Source: an uncultured Flavobacteriaceae bacterium
GTDB lineage: Bacteria > Bacteroidota > Bacteroidia > Flavobacteriales > Flavobacteriaceae
DNA: 64,000 bases
Assembly (NCBI GenBank): GCA_947500385.1
Contig: CANMSA010000012.1
Span: 62,001-126,000, forward strand
Reading direction: 5' to 3'
The notes under the pieces: model-generated
Seen by the model: the letters and a program-made list of their open reading frames with translations, nothing else
Databases searched by the model: none
Told to the model about the DNA's origin: nothing
Made by a program: the position numbers and the translations under genes
Part shown: one piece after another, positions 1 to 8,737 of the stretch
Layout of the letters: every line of letters begins with the position of its first letter
How positions within the stretch are numbered: the first letter of the stretch is position 1

Positions 1-622
1 CTACTTCGGCAAGTTGTTCGTCGTATTGGTCGTTTGGTTTAAACCCGCGTTCTTCCCCCATCCACCAGCGTCCTCTCCTAAAGCTGTTCGGCCAGTGCAG
101 GTGAATCCCGTCATCTTCTTTTATGGCTGCGTCCTCCCAATTCCAAGCATCAAACTGCACAATTGACGAGGTTCCTGAAATGCGTCCGCCTTGTGGGGTA
201 ATCTGGGCCAGCAGTACGCCATTGGGTCGCATGCTTTCTACGACTTTGGATTCCGCATTATAGGCAATCAAACTTCGAACATGAGGAATGAGGTCTCCAA
301 TCTCATCTTGATCATTACTGGCACGCACCGCATTTACTTCAATCAATCCGAGGGATTTGTTAGGAGCGATAAAACCTGGATAGAGGTGTTTGCCCATTGC
401 GTCTATTACAGTGCCTTTAGGGGTCTCGTTCGTACCCAAAGCGATGATCTTACCGTTTTCAAAAACCAAAGTGGCATTCTCGATGACAGTACCGTCACCT
501 ATATGGGCAGTTGCTCCGGTAATGGTAATCGCTTCTTTCTGAACAGGGGCCGGGGTCTGTTGTGCCAATCCTTGAAGGCAGGCTCCCAGAAGTACGAGTA
601 GTGTGTATACTATTTTTTTCAT
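1..622 (-). CDS. Exported amidohydrolase-family protein, 3' end cut by window edge
   Basis: I read this frame from the minus strand; it starts at 622 (MKKIVYTLLVLLGAC) and stays open to base 1, giving about 207 residues. A signal peptide is followed by the composite N-terminal beta-sandwich of amidohydrolases (ITITGATAHIGDGTVIENAT) and then YPGFIAPNKSLG, where active members carry PGFIDxHxH. The first metal-binding HxH pair is therefore missing in the visible part. It lies 39 bases downstream of the 982-residue amidohydrolase on the same strand, so the two are probably cotranscribed and may act together in the periplasm. Substrate is unknown; family members hydrolyse imides, dipeptides or cyclic amides. 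The rest of the protein lies outside the window. Confidence 0.85.
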   Translation of the reverse strand, partial: MKKIVYTLLVLLGACLQGLAQQTPAPVQKEAITITGATAHIGDGTVIENATLVFENGKIIALGTNETPKGTVIDAMGKHLYPGFIAPNKSLGLIEVNAVRASNDQDEIGDLIPHVRSLIAYNAESKVVESMRPNGVLLAQITPQGGRISGTSSIVQFDAWNWEDAAIKEDDGIHLHWPNSFRRGRWWMGEERGFKPNDQYDEQLAEV

Positions 623-661
623 CTGTTTAAATTTTATTGTTTTTAACCTGAGGGTCCTTTT

Positions 662-3610
662 TTAGAGTGATTCACAATGCATCAACTCTTTTCGCTTCAT
701 TTTGGCCCCCTGCATTTTTCCACCGCCCGCTTTTTCTTTGAGCATCATGTTGATCAGGCGATTGCGTTCTTGCTTTACCGCTTCCCTCATTTGCTTGTCC
801 TTTTCAATATCAAAATAGGTGGCCCCATCAATAATGGTCTTCTCTGCCTTGGCATAGACCGATAGCGGGTGATCGCTCCACAAGACCAAATCGGCGTCCT
901 TTCCAACCTTGATACTCCCCGTACGATCATCTAAATGCAGCAGTTTTGCCGGGTTAATGGTCACCATTTTCCAAGCTTCTTCTTCGCTTAGCCCCCCATA
1001 CTTTACAATTTTACCCGCCTCTTGGTTCAATCTTCTAATCATCTCGGCATCATCGCTATTAATGGCCACGGTGACCCCTTGGCTTTGCATAATAGCGGCA
1101 TTGTAGGGAATGGCATCGTTCACCTCAAACTTGTACGCCCACCAATCGCTAAAGGTACCGCCGCCGGCACCATGTTTGGCCATTTTATCGGCTACTTTAT
1201 AGCCTTCCAAAATGTGGGTAAAGGTATTGACACGAAAACCGAATTTTTCAGCAACCTTCATCATCATATTAATTTCGCTTTGAACATATGAATGGCAACT
1301 AATAAATCGTTCCCCATTCATAATTTCAACCAAGGTTTCCATTTCCTCGTCATAGCGAAACGGTTGGCCACTTTTCTTTCGTACTTCATATTCCTTGGCG
1401 CGTTGAAAGTAGTTCATGAAAACTTGTTCCACCCCCATACGGGTTTGCGGAAAGCGGCTAAAACTCTGCCAGTTGCTTTGTTTTACATTCTCGCCCAACG
1501 CAAACTTGATAAACTTGGGAGAATTATCGTAAATCATGTTCTCGGCACTTTCCCCCCATTTTAATTTTAAAATGGCTGAGCGCCCACCAATGGGATTGGC
1601 AGAACCATGGAGTAATTGCAAGGAGGTAACACCGCCCGCAAGCGCATGATAGATGCCCTTGTCTTCTGGATCTACAACATCTTCCATTTCTACTTCGGCC
1701 GATGAATTGTGCCCCGCCTCGTTAATCGATAGGGCGGCAATATGGCTGTGTTCATCAATGATACCGGCAGTTAAATGTTTACCGGTCGCATCGATTACTT
1801 TTGCACCACCAGTAGACAAATCCTTCCCTACTTTTGCAATCTTTCCATTTTTTACCAGTACATCGGTATTCTCCAAAATACCGCTTGCTTCACTGGTCCA
1901 TACGGTTGCATTCTTGAATAAGAGGTTTTCTGCTGCTGGAATCAAAGTATTGCCGTACGCGATATTAGGGAAGGTTACCCCGACCAATTCTGGTGGTGCC
2001 TTCTCATTCTTTTCACCCTTTTCCGGTTTTTCAAAGGCCTTGGTCTTTACTGCTGTGAAACTACCTTCATTGCCCGTGGCAAGCACCACTTTCCCGTTAA
2101 GATTGTCCGAAGCTTCCGAAACGAGACCGGTCATTCGGTAATTGTTTTTGTCCTTATCGGTAAAAGAGAGGACCACCCAATCATTTTTATAACTGAATTT
2201 TGGACTGAGCTTTATAGTATCCTGCTTTACCGTAGCTTTGGGTTTTCCTGCTTCTCCTCTTATCGACAGTAGAAAGGTATTGCCGGCTGCGGATAAGGTA
2301 TAATCTCCCCGAATATCCTTTAATGACATGTCACTGATGACGTTCTTATGCCCCTGCACCCAGTTTTCGTAAAGTGTAGTCTTCGAATCAAATAGATCTC
2401 CCGAAGTAATTAAGAAATTGGCCCATCGCCCATTTTGCAAGCTTCCGATTTTTCCTGAAGCTCCTAACAACTGTGCAGGAACGGTGGTCAACGCTTCCAA
2501 CGCCTTGGTTTTGGAAAGTCCGTGGTCAATGGCTTTCAATAGATTCGTTTTAAAGTCTTTTATCGATTTTAAATCATGGGCGGTGAACGAAAAGCTTACC
2601 CCGTTTTCAGCTAAAATTTTTGGATTTGCAGGCGCTTGGTTCCAGTGCCGCATATCGGCCAAAGAGACATACGTGGCATGGTATGGGTTGGAAACGTCGT
2701 AGGCTTTAGGAAAGTTTAGCGGTAGAATAAGTTTCGCCCCGGTCTCCTTGATATCGGCAATGCGCTCATATTCATCGCCACCGCCAACAATCGCGAATTG
2801 AATTCCGAAGGCATCCCCAATGCCGTCGGCACGAACCACATGGCCTTTGTCGCCGGCATAGAAAATTTGCATCATATCCTTGTTTTTGTTCAAGGCCTCC
2901 AAAGAACGATCTTTTGTGGCAATATTGCCCTTGGCATACCAGCTGGCATCGTGGTACATTTGTCGTAAAAGTGCCATGCTCCCCATGAGCGACGTGGGGT
3001 ATGATTGGTTGTTGGCGATGCTGCGTTCAAACGAAAAATACTGGGCGGAACGATCGTTTAAAATACGGTCGGCATCATTGCCCTTTCCATTCAAAGAAAT
3101 CAGGACTCCCGAACCTCTTGCAATACCATCCTGTATATGTGAGTTTACCACTCCGAAACCGGCCTGGCGTAATTCCTTCGCTTTCTTATCATCGTATTTA
3201 AGATTGGATATTGCATTCGTCTCTGGACGCACATGGTCGTTCCAATAGAAGCCTTCCCTTGAAGAATCGTATTGCGCAGTTCTTCCAGAACGGGGAGCGC
3301 GTTTGGCCTGTTCGATCCCAAATTTCGAATATGCGTCTATAAAAGAAGGGTAGATCCATTTCCCATTCAAATCCACTACGACGGTGTTTTGTGGCAAGGC
3401 AATGCTTTTTCCGGATTGAACAACCTTTCCATTTTGAATCAATAAGGTACCGCCATCGATGGTTTGGGTCGGGGTTACATAAATCTTTGCGTTGGTAAAG
3501 GCTGTGTAATTGTTGTTTTTTGATTTTACACCGTCATTTTTAGGGAAGTAGTCCTGTGCCTGAAGTAGCCCGCCACAGAATAAGGCAAGCGCAAGTAATC
3601 GTGTTTTCAT
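662..3610 (-). CDS. Exported tandem amidohydrolase, two fused domains, first half degenerate
   Basis: 982 residues with a signal peptide (about 1-18). The protein is a tandem of two amidohydrolase units. The C-terminal unit has the metal motifs: HSH near residue 620, a CHSY histidine, a THI histidine and NSDDAE near residue 850, followed by the usual NPAKLLHLDDRTGSI tail. The N-terminal unit keeps the fold signature (LTTVPAQLLGASGKIGSL near residue 375) but at about 85-97 reads YPSFIDAYSKFG instead of PGFIDxHxH, so it probably binds no metal. It is the first gene of a pair with the cut amidohydrolase that follows. A dipeptidase, imidase or related hydrolase role in the periplasm is plausible; the substrate cannot be told from sequence. 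Confidence 0.88.
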   Translation of the reverse strand: MKTRLLALALFCGGLLQAQDYFPKNDGVKSKNNNYTAFTNAKIYVTPTQTIDGGTLLIQNGKVVQSGKSIALPQNTVVVDLNGKWIYPSFIDAYSKFGIEQAKRAPRSGRTAQYDSSREGFYWNDHVRPETNAISNLKYDDKKAKELRQAGFGVVNSHIQDGIARGSGVLISLNGKGNDADRILNDRSAQYFSFERSIANNQSYPTSLMGSMALLRQMYHDASWYAKGNIATKDRSLEALNKNKDMMQIFYAGDKGHVVRADGIGDAFGIQFAIVGGGDEYERIADIKETGAKLILPLNFPKAYDVSNPYHATYVSLADMRHWNQAPANPKILAENGVSFSFTAHDLKSIKDFKTNLLKAIDHGLSKTKALEALTTVPAQLLGASGKIGSLQNGRWANFLITSGDLFDSKTTLYENWVQGHKNVISDMSLKDIRGDYTLSAAGNTFLLSIRGEAGKPKATVKQDTIKLSPKFSYKNDWVVLSFTDKDKNNYRMTGLVSEASDNLNGKVVLATGNEGSFTAVKTKAFEKPEKGEKNEKAPPELVGVTFPNIAYGNTLIPAAENLLFKNATVWTSEASGILENTDVLVKNGKIAKVGKDLSTGGAKVIDATGKHLTAGIIDEHSHIAALSINEAGHNSSAEVEMEDVVDPEDKGIYHALAGGVTSLQLLHGSANPIGGRSAILKLKWGESAENMIYDNSPKFIKFALGENVKQSNWQSFSRFPQTRMGVEQVFMNYFQRAKEYEVRKKSGQPFRYDEEMETLVEIMNGERFISCHSYVQSEINMMMKVAEKFGFRVNTFTHILEGYKVADKMAKHGAGGGTFSDWWAYKFEVNDAIPYNAAIMQSQGVTVAINSDDAEMIRRLNQEAGKIVKYGGLSEEEAWKMVTINPAKLLHLDDRTGSIKVGKDADLVLWSDHPLSVYAKAEKTIIDGATYFDIEKDKQMREAVKQERNRLINMMLKEKAGGGKMQGAKMKRKELMHCESL

Positions 3611-3912
3611 GTGTTGGTTTTAATGGCCACATGTAACCTTTAAAAATCGTCGTACATACGAAAGCGGTGTGAATACCACTTATTTCGATCATATCGGTTT
3701 CATCTGTCGTTTTATTAATTTATTGTAAAGATGAAGGGCTCTTTTAACAATAAACATATCAGTTAATTAGTCTTTCTAAAAGTAGGGGAAGTCAATCAAT
3801 TTTTAAGCATGTTAGGTTTTTTTTAACGTTTGACGCTAAACACCGAACATTTTTATTCAACCGACACTTTTGTTTCCAAGCTGGGGCATTCTAAGGAAGG
3901 GCACTCTAAAGC
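3611..3912. other. Intergenic region upstream of the amidohydrolase pair
   Basis: About 300 AT-rich bases between the amidohydrolase start and the end of the DUF3810 gene. No ORF with recognisable content, no hairpin terminator and no clear TAnnTTTG box was found. It must hold the promoter of the amidohydrolase pair. A short direct repeat, gggca(t/c)tctaa, occurs twice just before the DUF3810 stop codon; it has no obvious role. Confidence 0.5.
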
Positions 3913-4980
3913 CTACAGTGGGTATTTCTCATGATAGCCCACCAGTAGGCTAACGACCCTTCCATAACTTTGTATTCCGTCTTTCTGGTTGTTGGCTTTC
4001 AGAAAAGCACTAAAAATTGATTCGAAAATAGGTTCGAAGGGGTTTTTATACGAATCGTAATGATCTCTTAACTCCTGATAGTTTTTCTGAGTGCCTTCAT
4101 TGACCAACGCATACCATTTTTTAAATTCAGCCTCATCTTCCCGAGCGATGGTACTTAGGCAATAGCTTAGGGCATAGGCATAGGCCGAATATTGAAAATA
4201 AATATCCTTGTTCCTCACCGTAACCAAGTAACCGATAAAATTGGTCTCGTTCTCTGCCGAATACCCTACTTGATGCCCCACTTCATGACCGCTAATGACA
4301 GGGAAACGAAAAACAGGGGTCAAGGCGTTTACTTGCGCCTCATTGGTAAAAGGGTTGAGATACCCACCAATTCCCAGGTAACTTGATACCGTGCTGTACA
4401 TCGATTTTTTAATACTGGGAAGGGGGTATTGTAAAAAGGACCAATCTTGCTGTAAATCGGAATACCCTTGTACCGTTTTGTCGAATATCTGCGTACGGTT
4501 ATAAGGGACTCGCACCATTTGAGTACTATCTCCTGTTATTTTATACTGTATTGTATTGGTCTTTTTGATCAATCGAGCGGTAAGGTCCAAAAGGTCTTTT
4601 TGGTTGATGCTATCACGAATGTTCAGCTTTTCGGCAATAGGTTGTCGGTAATAATTAAACCCCCACATCATATGGAATGTAAAATAGAAAACTGATAGGA
4701 CCAGCGCAACGTTCCTTAAAAACAACCACGGTTTCGTTCGGATACTTTTGCGTTTCCGAACGATGTAGCGTATCGCTAGAAATATCAAGGTCGAATAAAT
4801 CAGTTCACCTACTGAAAAAGGGATCCAGCCAAGTAAAAACCGAAAGAAACGGCTTATAAAAGGGTAAATACCATTGCTGTAGTACCGCTCGATCCAATCG
4901 GGATGCCCCGACAGCCACTGTACCAAGATGAACTGGGGAACAAGGCTTATAACGATGCCATTTCTAAGTCTATTTTTCAT
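3913..4980 (-). CDS. DUF3810 membrane protein with HExxH zinc-protease-like motif
   Basis: 355 residues. The N-terminal third has about three hydrophobic segments (near residues 10-25, 38-60 and 88-108). The C-terminal two thirds form a soluble domain with the sequence SGHEVGHQVGYSAENETNF near residue 230, which is an HExxH metal motif followed by a glutamate in AENE, the layout of gluzincin metallopeptidases. The family is common in Bacteroidota and, as far as I know, has no assigned function. I infer a membrane-anchored metallopeptidase facing the periplasm. It is divergent from pepD and 118 bases away, so the two share a control region. Start chosen at the MKNRLRNG methionine directly before the first membrane segment. 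Confidence 0.85.
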   Translation of the reverse strand: MKNRLRNGIVISLVPQFILVQWLSGHPDWIERYYSNGIYPFISRFFRFLLGWIPFSVGELIYSTLIFLAIRYIVRKRKSIRTKPWLFLRNVALVLSVFYFTFHMMWGFNYYRQPIAEKLNIRDSINQKDLLDLTARLIKKTNTIQYKITGDSTQMVRVPYNRTQIFDKTVQGYSDLQQDWSFLQYPLPSIKKSMYSTVSSYLGIGGYLNPFTNEAQVNALTPVFRFPVISGHEVGHQVGYSAENETNFIGYLVTVRNKDIYFQYSAYAYALSYCLSTIAREDEAEFKKWYALVNEGTQKNYQELRDHYDSYKNPFEPIFESIFSAFLKANNQKDGIQSYGRVVSLLVGYHEKYPL

Positions 4981-5072
4981 TCTTTAGATACTAATCACAT
5001 AAATATCCATCGGATATCGTCAAACGATTCTCAAAATTAGTCATTTATAACGCATATGAATTTTTGCCAACG

Positions 5073-5080
5073 TATTTTTG
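5073..5080 (+). promoter_or_regulatory. Putative -7 promoter box (TATTTTTG) of pepD
   Basis: Exact match to the Bacteroidota -7 consensus TAnnTTTG, ending 18 bases before the pepD ATG at 5099. No good TTG -33 element sits at the expected 17-23 base spacing, so confidence is moderate. Confidence 0.4.
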
Positions 5081-5098
5081 GGAAAATAGTTTAAAAGT

Positions 5099-6559
5099 AT
5101 GAGTGAGGCGATACGAACCTTGGAACCCAAAGCCGTTTGGAACAAGTTTGCAGATTTAAATGCGGTACCCAGACCCTCTAAAAAAGAAGAACAGGTCATA
5201 CAGTTTATGCTAAATTTTGGAGAACGGCTGCAATTGGAGACGTTTAAAGACCAAGTAGGGAATGTGCTAATTCGGAAACCCGCGACCCCTGGTTTGGAAG
5301 ATTGCAAAATGATTACCCTGCAATCGCATTTAGATATGGTACATCAGAAAAACAACGATACCGTTTTCGATTTTGAGACCAATGGGATACGTATGTTCAT
5401 AGAGGGTGATTGGGTGCGGGCCAAGGGCACAACGTTAGGCGCTGATAATGGGATGGGAGTCGCCGCGATCATGGCCTTGTTAGAAAGCACGGACATTCAG
5501 CATCCCCCGTTGGAAGCCTTGTTTACCATTGATGAAGAGACCGGCATGACCGGGGCACTGGGTCTTCAAGGGGGCGTGTTACAAGGAAAAATACTGTTGA
5601 ATTTGGATACTGAAGAGGACGATGAACTCGATATCGGTTGTGCAGGCGGAATCGATGTTACCGCAACGGGCTGCTATTCGGAAGAAGCTGTTGCACCGAC
5701 ACATCAGGGGTATGAACTGATCGTAAAGGGACTTTCGGGGGGGCATAGCGGTATGGAAATACACAAGGGGCTTGGAAACTCCAATAAAATCATGAACCGG
5801 CTGTTGTTAAAAAGTACGACTGCCTACGGTCTACGAATTGCCGCATTGGATGGTGGTGGACTCCGAAACGCGATTCCACGGGAGAGCAGGGCCTTGGTTG
5901 CCATTGACCCTAGCGTGCACAAGGCTTTTGAAGTGGATTTGCTTAACTGGAGCATCATCTTGCAGGAAGAGTTCAAGGCTTTGGATCCAAATTTAGCGAT
6001 ACACCTTAGAAAAGTAAACGCCCCTCAAAAGGGACTTTCGGCCGATACCCAGCAAAAACTGTTAGGAGCGATTGAGGAAGCCCATAATGGTGTGTACGCC
6101 ATGAGTGCCGATATGGACGATCTGGTAGAAACTTCGAACAATGTCGCAAGGGTAGCTGTGAAGGATGGCGCCATAAAAATCAGTTGCCTTACAAGATCTT
6201 CAGTAGATTCAGGAAAGATGGAGTTGGCCAATAGTCTGAAAGAAACATTCGAAAAAGGGGGGCTAGAGGTCGCTTTTAGCGGGAATTATCCTGGTTGGAA
6301 ACCGAATCCGGACTCGGTTATTTTAAAAGTCTTGGAAAAAAAATACGAAGCCTTGTTCCATGAAAAACCAAGAGTGGTTGCCTGTCATGCAGGTTTGGAA
6401 TGTGGTATTCTCGGAACGCATTATCCCGAGATGGATATGATCAGTTTCGGCCCTACAATTTTAGGGGCTCATTCACCCGATGAGCGCGTGCAGATTTCTT
6501 CGGTCCAAAAGTTTTGGACTTTTCTGTTGGAGGTGCTCAAAGATGCTCCCAAAAACTAG
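5099..6559 (+). CDS. pepD: Cytosolic aminoacyl-histidine dipeptidase (M20 family)
   Basis: 486 residues, the usual length for PepD. Metal and catalytic motifs of M20C dipeptidases are all visible: LQSHLDMVHQ (first metal His and Asp), LGADNGMGVA, DEETGMTGA (catalytic Glu pair), NLDTEEDDEL, GGHSGMEIH of the lid domain and CHAGLECG near the C-terminus. It hydrolyses Xaa-His and other dipeptides in the cytoplasm. No signal peptide. The start MSEAIRTLEPKAVW matches the normal N-terminus of the family and lies 18 bases after a TATTTTTG box. It is followed 44 bases later by a lipoprotein gene that may be cotranscribed. Confidence 0.95.
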   Translation: MSEAIRTLEPKAVWNKFADLNAVPRPSKKEEQVIQFMLNFGERLQLETFKDQVGNVLIRKPATPGLEDCKMITLQSHLDMVHQKNNDTVFDFETNGIRMFIEGDWVRAKGTTLGADNGMGVAAIMALLESTDIQHPPLEALFTIDEETGMTGALGLQGGVLQGKILLNLDTEEDDELDIGCAGGIDVTATGCYSEEAVAPTHQGYELIVKGLSGGHSGMEIHKGLGNSNKIMNRLLLKSTTAYGLRIAALDGGGLRNAIPRESRALVAIDPSVHKAFEVDLLNWSIILQEEFKALDPNLAIHLRKVNAPQKGLSADTQQKLLGAIEEAHNGVYAMSADMDDLVETSNNVARVAVKDGAIKISCLTRSSVDSGKMELANSLKETFEKGGLEVAFSGNYPGWKPNPDSVILKVLEKKYEALFHEKPRVVACHAGLECGILGTHYPEMDMISFGPTILGAHSPDERVQISSVQKFWTFLLEVLKDAPKN

Positions 6560-6603
6560 TATAACATGACAACCTACCGAATATTTCTCTTAAAAAATAC
6601 AGT

Positions 6604-7770
6604 ATGAAAAACCTTTTTGGGCTCCTATCGATTTTAATATTGGTGGCATGTGGGCAGAAAAAAAATTCTGCCCCCCTTATCGAAAGTGCGGATAGAAGTA
6701 ATTTTGTTCTTCAGTTAGGAAGCAAAGCGATACCCTCGGCACTGCTCAACGACAGCATACTTACTTGCTCGGGATGTACAATAGGACTGACCAACATTGG
6801 CGGGAAAAATGCGATTGAACTGAGTACAAAGAAAGAATTTTCGGATGGACTCATCAACCTTAAAAAGCTTTTTGGCCATACCATTGATTTCCGATCGGCA
6901 AGGTACCTTGAGTTAGCGATTTATGTTCCGAGAACCAGCTGGATTACCGCCTTAAAATTCAATTACCAAGATGAAAAGGGGAATTTTGGAGGTTGTCATG
7001 AAATTGCCAATAATTTTTATGGAAACTACGATACATGGATCAAGGTGCAAGTCGATTTGAAAGATGCCCTGACCGACTGTCAAAATTGGGTAGGAGAGGA
7101 GTCCCCTATTCCGAATACCGCTTTCCTATCTTTGAACCCTTACAATGCCCATCAGGCAGACGATTCCAAGATCTATGTGCATTCTATAAAAGTGGGTAAT
7201 TCATTACCTGACGGTAATTTTACGGAAGCCCTCTCAGCAAGGCCAGATACGGTTGCCAACCCTTTCGAAATGAATTTTGAGGATGGCCCTTACTTTAGAA
7301 AAGTACTGGCGTATCGGGGATTTGAATCTTCGGGACAAGCCCTTGAAAAAGGAAAGTTTGGGAATAGTACAATGGCCGTACGAATAGAGAATAACAATAC
7401 TGTAAAGCGAAAGTACACTTGTTTTTTACCGATGTTCAAGAAGGTAACCGGAAATACGGTTGACTTCTCACAAGTTAAAAAGATCTATTTCGATTATTAC
7501 CTGACGGAAGATAGTGAAGCGTTTGAAGATGCTACACTCTTTTTAACGGGTGAACATTGGGAACAAATTCTTAAAGACTCCAGTGCCCTGCGCGATTTTA
7601 AAAAAGGCAGTTGGGAGCGTGCAGAAATCTACATGGATAGTCTTGATTTGGAGCTGGTCAAAGGTGATTTCAACCCTATAAATGCAATTCACGAGTTAAG
7701 GCTAGACCTTAATTATCTTCCCGGGCATAAGAACACTGAGATGTGGATCGATAACTTTGGTTGGGAGTAA
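6604..7770 (+). CDS. Lipoprotein with two related beta-sandwich domains, function unknown
   Basis: 388 residues. The N-terminus MKNLFGLLSILILVACGQKK is a lipoprotein signal with Cys at about residue 16. Two halves resemble each other: one near residues 75-195 (TIDFRSARYLELAIYVP ... DTWIKVQVDL) and one near 285-388 (TVDFSQVKKIYFDYYL ... GSWERAEIYM ... EMWIDNFGW). This pattern resembles galactose-binding or carbohydrate-binding jelly-roll modules, so it may bind a glycan at the cell surface; that is inference. The first half also has several cysteines (CSGC, GGCH, DCQ) that could form disulfides. I do not recognise a named family. Confidence 0.75.
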   Translation: MKNLFGLLSILILVACGQKKNSAPLIESADRSNFVLQLGSKAIPSALLNDSILTCSGCTIGLTNIGGKNAIELSTKKEFSDGLINLKKLFGHTIDFRSARYLELAIYVPRTSWITALKFNYQDEKGNFGGCHEIANNFYGNYDTWIKVQVDLKDALTDCQNWVGEESPIPNTAFLSLNPYNAHQADDSKIYVHSIKVGNSLPDGNFTEALSARPDTVANPFEMNFEDGPYFRKVLAYRGFESSGQALEKGKFGNSTMAVRIENNNTVKRKYTCFLPMFKKVTGNTVDFSQVKKIYFDYYLTEDSEAFEDATLFLTGEHWEQILKDSSALRDFKKGSWERAEIYMDSLDLELVKGDFNPINAIHELRLDLNYLPGHKNTEMWIDNFGWE

Positions 7771-7897
7771 AGAACTTCCACTCTTCGAAAGAAGATATCC
7801 AAACGGCCTGCCGGTATTTCACTGAAAACCGGGTGTTTCGAGGGTGTTTAAAAGGAATATCTTTATCGCGTTAAAATCCGATAAAAATCACATCAAA

Positions 7898-8677
7898 ATG
7901 AAAAATTCTGTGTTCATACTTACCGCTATCTTTACGTGCATGGCGGTGCAAGGACAGTTTGGTAAAAAGTTACTTAAAAAGGGAAATGTCGATGCTGCCA
8001 AAAAAGTGACAAAGGCGATGACCTTGTCCGACGAAGATATGGCGACACTTTCGGTACAATCCGTTCAGTGGATGGATGACAACAACCCCATTGCCGAAGT
8101 GGGAACACCCTATGGTGATCGTTTGGCCAAATTAGTGGAAGGTTTGGAGAACGAGGACGGACTGCAGTTGAACTTTAAGGTGTATGAGGTAATCGATGTA
8201 AATGCATTTGCCACACCAGATGGAAGTGTTCGTGTAATGGCCGGTCTAATGGATTTAATGACCGATGCCGAATTACTCAGCGTGATAGGACATGAAATTG
8301 GTCATGTAAAACTAGGGCACTCGAAGAAAAGGTACCAGTCTGCCTACGCGATTTCGGCGGCTAAAGATGTCGCAATGGCGAATACCGGCGCCGGCAAAGT
8401 ACTTGCAGATGAGCAAATCGGGGGCTTCGTGGAGCATGTGTTAAACGCGCAATTTTCGCAATCGAACGAAACGGCTTCCGACGAATACGGCTTTAAATTT
8501 TTGGTGAGGCATGATTTGGATTATCATGGTATGCAGGGGGCTTTTCAAAAATTGGCCGATTTAAGCGGCGATGGCGGCAAAGGTTCTCTAACCTCTTCTC
8601 ACCCCGGTTCGGCCAAAAGGGCCGGAAGGGCAAAAACATGGGCCGCCGAAGAAGATGCCAAAAAAGAAGAGGAATAA
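7898..8677 (+). CDS. Exported M48-family metalloprotease
   Basis: About 259 residues from the chosen start MKNSVFILTAIFTCMAVQG, a clear signal peptide; an in-frame ATG at 7844 would put 18 polar residues in front and is unlikely. The zinc motif HEIGHVKLGH and the third ligand region ETASDEYGFKF are intact. M48 proteases of this small soluble type resemble BepA/LoiP-like periplasmic proteases that act on outer-membrane proteins. The C-terminus is charged (DAKKEEE). Transcription ends in the strong hairpin directly after the stop codon, which also serves the convergent PPIase gene. Confidence 0.9.
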   Translation: MKNSVFILTAIFTCMAVQGQFGKKLLKKGNVDAAKKVTKAMTLSDEDMATLSVQSVQWMDDNNPIAEVGTPYGDRLAKLVEGLENEDGLQLNFKVYEVIDVNAFATPDGSVRVMAGLMDLMTDAELLSVIGHEIGHVKLGHSKKRYQSAYAISAAKDVAMANTGAGKVLADEQIGGFVEHVLNAQFSQSNETASDEYGFKFLVRHDLDYHGMQGAFQKLADLSGDGGKGSLTSSHPGSAKRAGRAKTWAAEEDAKKEEE

Positions 8678-8712
8678 AAAAGCCCTGACAATCAATGTCA
8701 GGGCTTTTTTTG
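8675..8712. terminator. Bidirectional intrinsic terminator
   Basis: A perfect 10-bp stem, agccctgaca (8681-8690) pairing with tgtcagggct (8696-8705), has a 5-base loop and is flanked by A-rich DNA on the left and a T run on the right. It sits between the convergent M48 protease and cyclophilin-FKBP genes and can stop transcription from both sides. Confidence 0.92.
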
Positions 8713-8737
8713 GGACGGAATTTCGTATCTCCCTAGT

